Under the pieces are notes generated by a model. That model saw nothing but the letters and a program-made list of their open reading frames with translations. It was not told the DNA's origin and did not search any database. Of a stretch of 64,000 bases of DNA, positions 8,015 to 16,917 are shown one piece after another. The stretch spans positions 48,839 to 112,838 of the forward strand of contig JBCBSQ010000009.1 in the NCBI GenBank assembly GCA_039819085.1, written 5' to 3'. Positions within the stretch are counted from its first letter, which is position 1. The number at the start of each line of letters is the position of its first letter. The DNA is from MED-G105 sp039819085 (lineage in GTDB: Bacteria > Pseudomonadota > Alphaproteobacteria > Caulobacterales > Parvularculaceae). The position numbers and the translations under genes were made by a program.

Positions 8015-8614
8015 ATGGGATCGATCTTGCGACTGTTGATCGGACTGCCCGGCGCCGCGGCGGTGACGGTGTTTTTGTTCCTGTTCATGAAGTTCGCCAT
8101 CACCGGCGAAACCCGGCTCGAAGAAGAAAAGGCGGCCATCAATATCGATATTACCGCCCAGATGCAGGACACCGATATCTCCAACCTGAATCAGGACATC
8201 AAGCGGCCGACGCTCGACACGCCCCCGCCGCCGCCGCCCGCGGTGACGGACCCGTCGAACCGGCCGGCGCTTGACGGCGTTCAGGCGGCGGTGCCGACGC
8301 TCGACACGAACCTGAACATCGGCACGGGCTTCAACCCGGATCGTGACGCGCAGCCGCTGGTTCGGATCCCGCCTCAATATCCTGAGCGGTGCATGTCCAG
8401 GGCGAAGGCGACCGAGACGGTCTTCGTTGAGTTCGACGTGACGCCGGATGGCACAGTGACAAACGTGCGGGTGCTTGACTCCACGAATTCCTGCCTCAAT
8501 CGCGCCGCTGTTCGATCGGTGGAGCGGTGGAAGTATCAGCCGAAGATTGTCGACAACACGGCGCAGGCGCGTCGCGGCGTGCAGACGGCGATCACCTTCC
8601 AGCTCGCCGAGTGA
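8015..8614 (+). CDS. tonB: TonB-family energy transducer
   Basis: This 199-aa protein has an N-terminal membrane helix (LLIGLPGAAAVTVFLFLFMK), a short proline-rich segment (DTPPPPPPAVTDP near residue 68) and a C-terminal TonB domain from about residue 112. That domain begins with the typical PPQYPERC and ends VERWKYQP..QTAITFQ. The Pro-rich spacer is much shorter than in E. coli TonB. This fits TonB2-type proteins, which need the TtpC-like partner to reach across the periplasm. Substrates would be outer-membrane receptors such as the one encoded at 19579-22701. Confidence 0.92.
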   Translation: MGSILRLLIGLPGAAAVTVFLFLFMKFAITGETRLEEEKAAINIDITAQMQDTDISNLNQDIKRPTLDTPPPPPPAVTDPSNRPALDGVQAAVPTLDTNLNIGTGFNPDRDAQPLVRIPPQYPERCMSRAKATETVFVEFDVTPDGTVTNVRVLDSTNSCLNRAAVRSVERWKYQPKIVDNTAQARRGVQTAITFQLAE

Positions 8615-8678
8615 CGGCCCAGGGATCTGGCCGCAGGCGGCGGCGTTGGGAATTCAAAAAGCGTAGGGCGACGACAAA

Positions 8679-10286
8679 ATGTTGAAGAAGCCAATTGCCA
8701 GCCTGATGTTTTGTTACGCCGCCGCGTTCGGCGCTGGCGTCATGTTCATTGCGGCCCCGCTGCCTGCGGTCGCGCAGGAGGATGGCGAGCAGCAACCACG
8801 TCGACGCTCGGAAACCTTGTCGCCGGCGACCGGACGGGTGCTTCAGGGCGTCTTTGAGCTGATCCAGGCGGAGCAGTTTCGCGAGGCGCTGACCGAAGTG
8901 AACGCCTTCGTCAACAGCGGACGGTTTCAGAACGCAAAAGCGTACGACAAGGCGCAGACGCTTGAGATCCGTGGTCAGATCTACGTGAACCTGGAGAACT
9001 ACCGCGCGGCGCTGAGCGACTTTCAGGCGGCGATCCAGACCGGCGGCTTCCCGCCGGATAGAAACAATCAGCTTCGATACAATGTCGCGCAGATCTATTT
9101 TCAGCTTGAACAGTACCAGCAGGCGATCAACGGCCTGAACGAATGGATTCGCGCCAACCAGCAGTCCGGCGGCACAGTTGATCCGAATGCGTATTATCTC
9201 TTGGCGGCTGCTTACACGCAGGTCTCGCCTCCGAACTACCGCGCGGCGGTCGGACCTGCGGAACGAGTTTTGCAATTGCGCTCAGCCGAGCCGAAGAAGG
9301 GCGACTTCGATCTTCTAAACCTGATTTATTCAGAACTCGGAGAGAATACGAAGCGCGGCGCGCTGCTTGAGCGGATGATCAACCTCTTCCCGAGCGAGCG
9401 CAGCTATTGGGCCCAGCTTGCGGGACTCTACTCCAGCACCGGACGCGATCAGGAAGCTTTCGCGGTGCTGGAGGTCGCCTATCGCGCAGGACTCATCGAG
9501 CGTGAAGGGCAGATCATCACGCTCGTCAATTACTATTCATTCTTCGACAATCCTTATCGCGGCGCGAAACTCCTTGAGCGGGAGATGACCGCCGGCCGGG
9601 TGAAGCGGAACCTGCAGAACCTCATTCTCTTGTCGCAGCTCTACAGCCAGTCGCGCGAACAGAAGCGCGCGATCCCGGTGCTCCGCGAAGCGTCTCAGAT
9701 GTCGAACAAGGGCGAGTTGTCCTATCGCCTCGGCCAGGTGTTGCTTGCTGACGAACAGTATCGCGCCGCCGAGCGGGCGCTTCAGTCCGCGCTGAATAAG
9801 GGCGGGATGAGCTCGCGCCAAACCGGCGACGCCTGGATGCTTCTTGGCACGGCGCAGTTCAGCCAGGCGGGACCGGGCGACCGCGCAATCAGGGCGCGCG
9901 CGCGACGGTCATTCGTGAATGCGACCCGTTACGAAGCTTCAAGACGTCAGGCGAGCGATTGGGTGGTCTATATTGACGCCATCACCCAGACGGAAGAAGC
10001 GCAGGACGAACTTGAGCGCCAGCAGCGTATCCAGGCCGTGCGGGACAATATCGAGCGCCTCCGCACTCAGCTCCAGGTCTGCCGGCTGCAGGGCGGCGGC
10101 GAAGACTGCAATGAGTTTGACCAGCGGATCGCCGAGGCGCGCGAAGAACTCGAGACTCTCGAAAAGCGTGGCGGCGATGAAGAAGCTGCGGCTGAAGAGG
10201 GCGACGGTGACGAGACCGCCGCAGAAGAGGCCGACGGCGCTGACGACGCCGCCGAGGAGGAAGACGCGTCGGACGACGAGGAGTAG
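8679..10286 (+). CDS. Periplasmic TPR protein of the TonB2-type operon
   Basis: This 535-aa protein has a signal peptide (basic MLKKPIAS, hydrophobic core, cleavage near AVAQ at about 33-36). About ten TPR-like helical pairs follow between residues 50 and 430, including ALSDFQAAIQTGGFPPDRNN and AERALQSALNKGG. The tail from about 470 is very acidic, almost all Glu/Asp/Ala. The Vibrio TonB2 locus also ends in a TPR gene, so this probably assists the same machine. The acidic tail might bind cations or basic partners. It is the last gene of the operon, and no strong terminator directly follows. Confidence 0.85.
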   Translation: MLKKPIASLMFCYAAAFGAGVMFIAAPLPAVAQEDGEQQPRRRSETLSPATGRVLQGVFELIQAEQFREALTEVNAFVNSGRFQNAKAYDKAQTLEIRGQIYVNLENYRAALSDFQAAIQTGGFPPDRNNQLRYNVAQIYFQLEQYQQAINGLNEWIRANQQSGGTVDPNAYYLLAAAYTQVSPPNYRAAVGPAERVLQLRSAEPKKGDFDLLNLIYSELGENTKRGALLERMINLFPSERSYWAQLAGLYSSTGRDQEAFAVLEVAYRAGLIEREGQIITLVNYYSFFDNPYRGAKLLEREMTAGRVKRNLQNLILLSQLYSQSREQKRAIPVLREASQMSNKGELSYRLGQVLLADEQYRAAERALQSALNKGGMSSRQTGDAWMLLGTAQFSQAGPGDRAIRARARRSFVNATRYEASRRQASDWVVYIDAITQTEEAQDELERQQRIQAVRDNIERLRTQLQVCRLQGGGEDCNEFDQRIAEAREELETLEKRGGDEEAAAEEGDGDETAAEEADGADDAAEEEDASDDEE

Positions 10287-10733
10287 GCTCTTCGCTGTTT
10301 CGCGATAGCTGAAACGAGTTCCTCCCGCGCAGCGCGGCCCTCCAGCAGGTTGGCGACGTCGCGAGTTAATGCTCATACGGAATAGCGAGCTCGCAAACAG
10401 TCAGCTCACGTGCGTTGATGTGACATGAACGCCGCGCGTCTTTCCCCTCGCGTTCGGGTGCGAGCAGGGCGTCCGAAGATATCAGACAGTGCCCTTGGTT
10501 GACTTTTCAGGTCGCGAATGAATGAGCCGACGCCCCGTCTGGCCGGGTCAGTTGCTGCTCCTAACCCGCGTGCGGCGCCCGCGATACGCCGCTGCAACGT
10601 CTCAAAGACGCTCAGAGTTTTGGATGTGTTCCCTGGTCAGCAGGGTGTCTGCGTCGCCTGCAATAAAAGGCCTTGCCTGGCGTTCGAGACGCCGCGAGCA
10701 AGTTGGCGGAAAGGCAAGGCCAGTACACTGTAA

Positions 10734-10764
10734 AAATCAGGACACAAATCAGGACACAAATCAG
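10734..10764. repeat. 12-bp tandem repeat, about 2.6 copies
   Basis: The unit aaatcaggacac occurs at 10734-10745 and 10746-10757, followed by a partial third copy aaatcag at 10758-10764. It lies in the non-coding gap downstream of the TonB-type operon, and its AT content is high compared with the flanks. Confidence 0.85.
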
Positions 10765-10815
10765 CATACGGGGCAAATCACTGGACGCGGAAGCAATTCC
10801 CGTCACAGAAATTGC

Positions 10816-10849
10816 GGACCGACCGACGTTCCGTCCGCCGGTCCCTTTT
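10816..10849 (+). terminator. Possible factor-independent terminator
   Basis: The stem GGACCG (10816-10821) pairs with CGGTCC (10839-10844), with possible inner GAC/GTC pairing, followed by CTTTTG on the plus strand. It could end transcripts from the TonB-type operon about 550 bp upstream or from an unrecognised transcript in the gap. The T-run is short, so the call is weak. Confidence 0.35.
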
Positions 10850-10872
10850 GTTTGCCGTCAAACGAACGCCGT

Positions 10873-11802
10873 TCAGAGCGTTGACTGTAGCTCCGGCAGC
10901 GCTTTGAAGAGATCCGCAACAAGGCCGTAGTCGGCCACCTGAAAGATCGGAGCCTCTTCATCCTTGTTGATCGCGACGATGACTTTGGAGTCTTTCATGC
11001 CGGCGAGGTGCTGGATCGCTCCGGAAATGCCGACGGCGATATACAGCTCCGGCGCGACGACCTTGCCGGTCTGGCCGACCTGATAGTCGTTAGGCATGTA
11101 GCCGGCGTCGACTGCGGCGCGGCTCGCGCCGACTGCGGCGCCAAGCTTGTCCGCAAGCGGATAAATGTACTCTTCGAACGCGTCCGACGAGCCGAGCGCG
11201 CGGCCGCCGGAGATAACGATTTTCGCAGACGACAGCTCCGGGCGGTCAGACTTCGTCAGCTCTTCCCCGACAAACGCCGAAACACCCGGCTTATCGCCTG
11301 CTTCAATGGTCTCAACTGGCGCGCCGCCGGTCATTTCCGCCGCCTTAAACGACGCCGTTCGCACCGTGACGACTTTTTTCGGATCCGAGGACTGAACGGT
11401 CGAAATGGCGTTGCCGGCGTAGATCGGCCGCACAAATGTGTCCGCGCCTTCGATCGCGATGACGTCTGAGATCTGCATCACGTCGAGGAGCGCGGCGACG
11501 CGGGGCATGATGTTCTTGCCGTTTGCGGTCGCCGGCGAAACGAGGGCGTCATAATCGGCGGCGAGGCCGACAATCAGCGCCGCCGTCGGCTCAGCCAAAA
11601 GCTTACCGTACACGGCGTCGTCAGCATGCAGCACTTTGCGCACGCCGCTGATCTTGGCGGCTTCAGCCGCCGCGTCGCCGGCGCCTTCACCCGCCACCAG
11701 AATATCGATGTCGCCGCCGATCGATTGCGCGGCGGTGACTGTCTTGGAGACGGCGTCGGACAGCGTCGAATTCGTATGGTCCGCAATGACGAGAACGGCC
11801 AT
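10873..11802 (-). CDS. etfA: Electron transfer flavoprotein alpha subunit
   Basis: This 309-aa protein has the family's usual length. The C-terminal FAD domain shows GASRAAVDAGYMPNDYQVGQ, TGKVVAPELYIAVGISGAIQ and HLAGMKDSKVIVAINKD, all classic EtfA signatures. With EtfB it accepts electrons from acyl-CoA and other dehydrogenases and passes them to ETF-ubiquinone oxidoreductase. The start ATG shares one base with the etfB stop (TAATG), so the subunits are translationally coupled. Confidence 0.97.
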   Translation of the reverse strand: MAVLVIADHTNSTLSDAVSKTVTAAQSIGGDIDILVAGEGAGDAAAEAAKISGVRKVLHADDAVYGKLLAEPTAALIVGLAADYDALVSPATANGKNIMPRVAALLDVMQISDVIAIEGADTFVRPIYAGNAISTVQSSDPKKVVTVRTASFKAAEMTGGAPVETIEAGDKPGVSAFVGEELTKSDRPELSSAKIVISGGRALGSSDAFEEYIYPLADKLGAAVGASRAAVDAGYMPNDYQVGQTGKVVAPELYIAVGISGAIQHLAGMKDSKVIVAINKDEEAPIFQVADYGLVADLFKALPELQSTL

Positions 11803-12551
11803 TAGAGCACCCCCGCTTCATTCTTCAGTTTGTCAATGAGATCAGCGACTGACTCCACCTTCACGCCCGCTTCGCGCGCCGCCGGTTCAGCCACTTTCAG
11901 CGTCTTCAGCCGCGGCGCCAGATCGACGCCGTAGTCTTCCGGCGTCTTCACGTCGAGCGGCTTCTTCTTCGCCTTCATGATGTTGGGGAGGGACGCGTAG
12001 CGCGGCTCGTTCAGCCGCAAGTCCGCTGTGACGACCGCCGGTCCGGACAGAGCGACAGTCTGGAGGCCGCCGTCGACTTCGCGGGTCACATTGACCTTGC
12101 CGTCGGCGAGTTCGACCTTTGACGCGAATGTGCCCTGCGGCCAGCCAAGGAGCGCGGCGAGCATCTGGCCAGTCTGATTGCAGTCGTCGTCAATCGCCTG
12201 CTTGCCCATGACGACGAGGTCCGGCGACTCCTCGCCGACGACCGCCTTCAGAAGCTTGGCCACTGCGAGCGGTTCGACCTCCGCGTCCGTCTTGATCAGG
12301 AGTCCGCGATCCGCGCCCATGGCGAGCGCTTGGCGAAGCTGGTCCTGGGCCTTTTCAACGCCGATCGTCACCGCGACGATTTCACTGGCCGTTCCGGCCT
12401 CCTTCAGGCGAACGGCTTCTTCGACGGCGATCTCGTCGAAGGGGTTCATGGACATTTTGACGTTTGCGAGTTCGACGCCTGTGCCGTCCGACTTCACCCG
12501 GACTTTCACATTGTAGTCGACGACCCGCTTCACGGGGACGAGAATCTTCAT
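11802..12551 (-). CDS. etfB: Electron transfer flavoprotein beta subunit
   Basis: This 249-aa protein begins MKILVPVKRVVDYNVKVRVK, typical of EtfB. It contains the signature VKMSMNPFDEIAVEEAVRLKE and the nucleotide-binding-like region DLVVMGKQAIDDDCNQTGQM. It binds AMP and forms the heterodimer with EtfA. It lies directly upstream of etfA in the same transcription unit. The HIG1-type gene lies about 150 bp further upstream on the same strand. Confidence 0.97.
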   Translation of the reverse strand: MKILVPVKRVVDYNVKVRVKSDGTGVELANVKMSMNPFDEIAVEEAVRLKEAGTASEIVAVTIGVEKAQDQLRQALAMGADRGLLIKTDAEVEPLAVAKLLKAVVGEESPDLVVMGKQAIDDDCNQTGQMLAALLGWPQGTFASKVELADGKVNVTREVDGGLQTVALSGPAVVTADLRLNEPRYASLPNIMKAKKKPLDVKTPEDYGVDLAPRLKTLKVAEPAAREAGVKVESVADLIDKLKNEAGVL

Positions 12552-12703
12552 GGGACGTTCCTTTGCCTGGCGCGCGCGTCAGCTCATTGACAGCGGGCCG
12601 CCTCGACGTTGAGCCGGGAACCTAGCGGCTGCTTCACCAAGACTCAATGCGCAGCGGCGCCGCGTGCGGCCGCCGCGACGGTGGCGCTTTGGCCTCGGAC
12701 GCG

Positions 12704-12913
12704 TCAGCCGCCAGGGCCCTTGCCGATCGCGATCAGGAAAATCGCCATCAGGCCGATCGCGACGGCCTGGGCGGCGATTCTCAGCCGCATCAGCTTGTTG
12801 CCGTTCTCCTTTGCGAACGTGCCGCCTTTCGCGAGCGAGTAGATGCCGACGCCCAGAATGATGAGCGTTGCGGCGAGCGCGATGGGAATGAGAAAAAACA
12901 GGAAACCGGACAT
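12704..12913 (-). CDS. HIG1-domain / twin transmembrane protein
   Basis: This 69-aa protein has two membrane helices (about residues 4-26 and 47-66) linked by the basic/polar turn KENGNKLMRLRIAAQAVAIG. This matches the bacterial HIG_1_N (hypoxia-induced protein conserved region) family, called twin transmembrane protein in alphaproteobacteria. Relatives are associated with respiratory complexes, including alphaproteobacterial cytochrome c oxidase. In many alphaproteobacteria such a gene sits upstream of etfBA, as here. Confidence 0.85.
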   Translation of the reverse strand: MSGFLFFLIPIALAATLIILGVGIYSLAKGGTFAKENGNKLMRLRIAAQAVAIGLMAIFLIAIGKGPGG

Positions 12914-13068
12914 AGACTTTCCTTTATGGCGCGCTCACGGCAAGTCGCTCGGCATTAAGTCGCTTGGTGTTGCGCGCCGAGGGCGTTCACGCCCGTTTCA
13001 AGCATTTAGATATGGTGGGCCGCGGTCCGCGGGCAAGCGCGACGGCGTCGCGGCCCCCATCCCGCCGA

Positions 13069-15045
13069 TCAGTATCCGCCGACGCTGTTGCGGATTTTAT
13101 AGTGCCATTCCGGGAAACGCGGTTCGTCGAATTCCCGCGCTTCGCCCGTCGTCAGGATGACCCCATTGCCCGGCGTCATCGCCACCAGGGCGTCAGGCGA
13201 CACGCCGTCATCCACCGGCGCGCCAGGCAGGGCGGCGATGTAGGACGCGATGTCTGCGTCAGCGGGGGCGTCGACGCCGAGCCCGCCGTGTTCGGGCGGG
13301 GCGACGGACGGCGGCTTCAATTGGTCAAGCGTGAAATCCATGCGCACGTCATACGTCCGCTCCGCCTGATACCGCAGATATCGCTGCGCATTGTACCATG
13401 CGGATTTCACGTCATCGTCCGTGCACGGGACAAGCTCCGCCCCGTTAGCGCCCCAGCGGCGCTCAGGGCAATGGTAGGGGTCGAATGAAAGGCCCCATAT
13501 CCGATCGAAAACATGGCTCATATTCAGCCGAATTCGACTGTTGTCGGATCGCCAGTAAGTGAACTTGCATTGATCAAACTCTTCGCTCATCGCGGACCAG
13601 AGATCGCCCTTTAGGTCGTCGCCGTCATATCCGATCCGCGCCGCGCCAGTGGCGACGCCATTGACCATGCGCTCCACTTCCCGGCGCAGTTCGATCATCG
13701 CGACTTTCAGGCGCGCGTCTCTGGACGGCGTTGAGTAGGTCTCCCAGTCGCCATAGGTGCCGAAAATGTTGGGCGGCAAACGGCCGGGGTGCGGCCGCAG
13801 GTGCATGCGGGCCGACCGCGCGGCGTCAACCGCGAACTTCCTGTCACGGATCGACCCGCAAATCGTCTCAAGTCCGTTGCGCAGCTCCGTGACGGGATTG
13901 AACCGAAATTCCGATGAGGCGAGCCGCAGGCGCACATAATCCTGATAATGGACTTCGCGGCCGTTGATCCGGTATTCGCCGACGCCCCACTCGGGCGTCG
14001 GGTTCGGATTGTTTCCGACATATTGCTCCATGGAGAAGGACGGCAATTCGTCATTGCTGACGGCGCGGATGCGACCGCCGCGGTAGCTGCCGTCTTCAGC
14101 CTTGGTCGCGCCTTCGAGCCTGATCGGGCGCCATTCCTTCAGCCCGCCGCCGAGCGCGGGCTTCGTGCGCATGAAGCTGGGACGGAAGGCGGTGCGGGTG
14201 ACCGATCGATCCGGATGCGATGCAATGATGAGGACGCGGCCGTCATCGAGCACGTCGTAGACGATGGAAACATGTCCGTAGACGTCATAGGCGATCGCGC
14301 CGGGCCTCACGGCCTCCCGGGAGATCTCTACAGGGTAGAAGTCGTCAAACGAGCGGCCGCCGCCGGTTTCCGGATGGGTGCGGAACATCGCCGTTGAGAC
14401 TTCGCCCGGAATGCGCGCTATAAAGGAGGGGGCTGAAATCGGCGTCTGGCTTGCCACTGAGCGCCGTCCGGCGACCACATTGCCGCCGGTGGAGTAGCGC
14501 AGGTCCCCCCGGCTGCCTTTGGCGAGGCCCATGGCGCTTTGATAAGAGAAAGGCAGGCCGTTCTTCCACGCATAGTAAGCGCGCAGCGTATACGCCATGT
14601 CCGCGCAATCGCCTGAAAACCGGCGTTTGTCAGTGTGGCGATAAGGGTTCGCCGGGTCCGCAAGGCAGCTTTCCAGCGAGGTGCAGTTCGACCAGCCGAT
14701 CGCGCGCACAAAGGCCGCGTATCCGCGTTCGTCCGCGTCATCCCACTCGGTCTTGACGATCTTCCAGGCTGCGCCTTCGTTGACGGCGGCGGGTGGGCGA
14801 AGCGGCTCGACCACCTCCAGATCAATCACCGGGTTCGTCGTCTTGGCGGGCGCGGGGGCCGAGCCGCCTTCGGGCGCGTCGACATCTTCGACCTCAAGGT
14901 CGCTTTCCGCAACGCTGTCGGGCGGAGCTTCGGCGCTGAGCGCGGCGCCGCACTGAAGAATGAGCGCCGCCGCAAAGACAGTCGCCATTCCCCTCCGGCC
15001 GGCCGGCACCGGCGCGCCAAGTATCGTCATCTTAACCATCGCCAA
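13069..15045 (-). CDS. Predicted periplasmic papain-fold hydrolase, uncharacterised
   Basis: This 658-aa protein has an N-terminal signal sequence (basic start, hydrophobic ATVFAAALILQCGAALSA, cleavage near residue 38; an alternative start is M20). A Pro/Glu/Ala-rich linker follows. Residues 142-160 (RFSGDCADMAYTLRAYYAW) and 249-265 (GAIAYDVYGHVSIVYDV) look like the Cys and His strands of a transglutaminase/NlpC-type papain fold, with C147 and H258 as the candidate catalytic pair. The last 350 residues are unassigned and include cysteines that may form disulfides. It could act on cell-wall peptides or secreted proteins. It is probably transcribed alone. Confidence 0.75.
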   Translation of the reverse strand: MAMVKMTILGAPVPAGRRGMATVFAAALILQCGAALSAEAPPDSVAESDLEVEDVDAPEGGSAPAPAKTTNPVIDLEVVEPLRPPAAVNEGAAWKIVKTEWDDADERGYAAFVRAIGWSNCTSLESCLADPANPYRHTDKRRFSGDCADMAYTLRAYYAWKNGLPFSYQSAMGLAKGSRGDLRYSTGGNVVAGRRSVASQTPISAPSFIARIPGEVSTAMFRTHPETGGGRSFDDFYPVEISREAVRPGAIAYDVYGHVSIVYDVLDDGRVLIIASHPDRSVTRTAFRPSFMRTKPALGGGLKEWRPIRLEGATKAEDGSYRGGRIRAVSNDELPSFSMEQYVGNNPNPTPEWGVGEYRINGREVHYQDYVRLRLASSEFRFNPVTELRNGLETICGSIRDRKFAVDAARSARMHLRPHPGRLPPNIFGTYGDWETYSTPSRDARLKVAMIELRREVERMVNGVATGAARIGYDGDDLKGDLWSAMSEEFDQCKFTYWRSDNSRIRLNMSHVFDRIWGLSFDPYHCPERRWGANGAELVPCTDDDVKSAWYNAQRYLRYQAERTYDVRMDFTLDQLKPPSVAPPEHGGLGVDAPADADIASYIAALPGAPVDDGVSPDALVAMTPGNGVILTTGEAREFDEPRFPEWHYKIRNSVGGY

Positions 15046-15232
15046 ACGTTACCCAAGACCCTCGCGTCAGGGTAGGGGGCGGGACGTTACGCGCAAGAAA
15101 ACAATTGCTCGCGCGACTCTTTGGCGACGGCCTGAGGGGAGGGGTGTTTCCCGCGAAAACCCGGCGCTTCATTGCTATTGCAATTCATTCGCGAAACGTG
15201 CTTGTTGGACGTCGACCAGCGAGGAGACGAGA

Positions 15233-15772
15233 ATGGCGAAGGGCGAACGACAATTGAACCCAACCGAGCGCGAAGCGCGCCAAGTTCAGCGGCCCGATTG
15301 GCCAGTCCAGAGCGCGTATGCGTCTTCCGCGAGCGGCGGGCGAAACGGGGCCAGTCGGAATCTGCCCGTAGGGCAAGGCGAGACGTCGGCTGCGGTCGTC
15401 AACGGGGTCAGCGTCGCGCTGCTCATCCGTGAGGTGCGAGTGCGGCGCGTCTGGCGGTCGTGCGGCGATGCGCCGGATATCATTTCGCGCCTCGCCGCGT
15501 TTGTCGGGGCGGTGGAGCGCGCCCGGGGCGCGCCGGCTTTGTCGCGCTGCGACGGGGATTGCCGCGGCGGGATCGGCTTCACTGAGTACCAGATGCTCCG
15601 GGCCCTCGCCGCCTCGCTTGACCGCGACCCACTCGGCGCGGAGCGGGCGATCCGTCGTCTGGCTCCCGCCATTGACCCGCAGCGGTTGATTGAACGGGCG
15701 GTGGATGTCGCTTCCTGCCTGCGCGATGGCGGCGTGCGGCGGTTGGATCTTGGCGGGCTCGCATTCGGCTGA
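15233..15772 (+). CDS. Hypothetical protein, 179 aa
   Basis: The ATG at 15233 follows GAGGAGACGAGA, an excellent ribosome-binding site. The protein has a polar disordered start (about 65 residues), then an Arg-rich helical domain with CRGGIGFTEYQMLRALAASL and a repeated-helix pattern to the end. It has no signal peptide or membrane helix. I recognise no family. It is convergent with gluQ, whose stop lies only 23 bp away. It could be a small DNA- or protein-binding factor, but nothing in the sequence proves it. Confidence 0.6.
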   Translation: MAKGERQLNPTEREARQVQRPDWPVQSAYASSASGGRNGASRNLPVGQGETSAAVVNGVSVALLIREVRVRRVWRSCGDAPDIISRLAAFVGAVERARGAPALSRCDGDCRGGIGFTEYQMLRALAASLDRDPLGAERAIRRLAPAIDPQRLIERAVDVASCLRDGGVRRLDLGGLAFG

Positions 15773-15795
15773 GACCGACGGAACAGCGCCGTTCA

Positions 15796-16692
15796 CTAGG
15801 TCGGAGGCGGCGCGTCGATCCGCCATTCGAGACCGAGCAGCGCGTAGACGTCCGTCAACGATGCGCCTTCTTCACGATGGGAGCGGATGGACTTTGCGTC
15901 ATTGCGCTTCGAAAGCCGCGTCCCGTCGGGACCGAGAATCAGTTTGTGGCGGCGATAGATGGGGGAAGGCAGGTCCAACAGCGCCTGAAGCAGAACATGC
16001 AAATGGGCGGCGGCCGTCAAATCCTCGCCGCGGATGACGTGAGTGACGCCTTGGTCGGCGTCGTCGAGGACGGAGGCGAGGTGATAGCTTGCCGGGAAGT
16101 CCTTGCGGGCGAGAACGGGGTCGCCGAATTGTTCCGGGCGCGCCGGGATCGATTCGCCAGCCGAGCCGTCAAGGCGTTCGAACCGCACGGACAATGCGCC
16201 GGTTTCCTCCAGCGCGCGCGCCATCGAAAGCCGCCAGGCGAACGGCTTGCCGGCTTCAAGCAGCCCCTGTTCTTCGTCTGGCGGCAACGCGGCGCCCACA
16301 TAGGGCGTCCCGATATCCTGAGCGGCGCCGAGCGTCGCTTCTGGCTTATGCGGGGCGGCGGCGATCTCATCGAGGATTTCGCGACGGGTCTTGAAGCATC
16401 GATACAGCAATCCCCGCTCGGCGAGGTCCGCAATCGCCGCCTCGTAGAACGCAAAGCGCTCTGATTGCCGGCGGACCGGCGTCTCCCATTGCAAGCCGAG
16501 CCAGGCGAGGTCTTCGTAGATCGCCTGTTCGTATTCCGGCCGGCAGCGGCCCTGATCGATGTCCTCGATCCGCAACAAAAGCCGGCCGCCCGCGCGTCGC
16601 GCCGCCTCCCAGACGACAATCGCGGCGTACGCGTGGCCGAGGTGTAGCTCGCCAGTCGGCGAGGGGGCGAAGCGCGTCACGAAGCTTTGCAT
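15796..16692 (-). CDS. gluQ: Glutamyl-Q tRNA(Asp) synthetase
   Basis: This 298-aa protein has the class I signature HLGH (residues 17-20) after RFAPSPTGEL and a KMSKS-like TRLSKRN near the end. It lacks an anticodon-binding domain, which is the mark of GluQRS. The enzyme glutamylates queuosine at position 34 of tRNA-Asp. The E. coli enzyme holds zinc through a Cys-x-Cys...Tyr-x3-Cys set; here only one cysteine remains (YRCFKTRREI), so the zinc site appears lost, as in a subset of the family. Confidence 0.92.
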   Translation of the reverse strand: MQSFVTRFAPSPTGELHLGHAYAAIVVWEAARRAGGRLLLRIEDIDQGRCRPEYEQAIYEDLAWLGLQWETPVRRQSERFAFYEAAIADLAERGLLYRCFKTRREILDEIAAAPHKPEATLGAAQDIGTPYVGAALPPDEEQGLLEAGKPFAWRLSMARALEETGALSVRFERLDGSAGESIPARPEQFGDPVLARKDFPASYHLASVLDDADQGVTHVIRGEDLTAAAHLHVLLQALLDLPSPIYRRHKLILGPDGTRLSKRNDAKSIRSHREEGASLTDVYALLGLEWRIDAPPPT

Positions 16693-16917
16693 GGCGATCG
16701 AAATACCGGCGCCTTGGGGCGTGGCGCAATTGTCTTACCCTCGGGGCGGTCTGACCCGCTTCACGGAAAACTTGATTACCGTTCGGTCGACGCCTCCGGT
16801 CAGGGGTGCGCGCCGCCCGGCGAACGCCTATGGTCGGGCGGGACGATTTGGGGGAACGCGGCGAGCGAGCCTTGCGCGAGGCGAGCTGACGCCCGTCTAA
16901 CGTCGGGTGTTGGGGCG

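Larger units (their letters stand above)
10287..10872. other. Intergenic region with short repeats and a hairpin
   Basis: This 586-bp gap lies between the convergent ends of the TonB-type operon and etfA. No protein frame is convincing. It contains a 12-bp tandem repeat (10734-10764) and a plus-strand hairpin followed by a T-rich stretch (10816-10849). An untranslated RNA cannot be excluded, but I recognise no RNA family. Confidence 0.5.

Noticed and set aside
10522..10884. A plus-strand frame downstream of the TonB-type operon
   Set aside because: Its composition is Arg/Ser-rich noise and it contains the 12-bp repeat as NQDT units. No start signal or family is seen.
16687..16917. N-terminal extension of the ABC membrane protein
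   Set aside because: The added 77 residues have no membrane or domain character and would overlap the gluQ start region.
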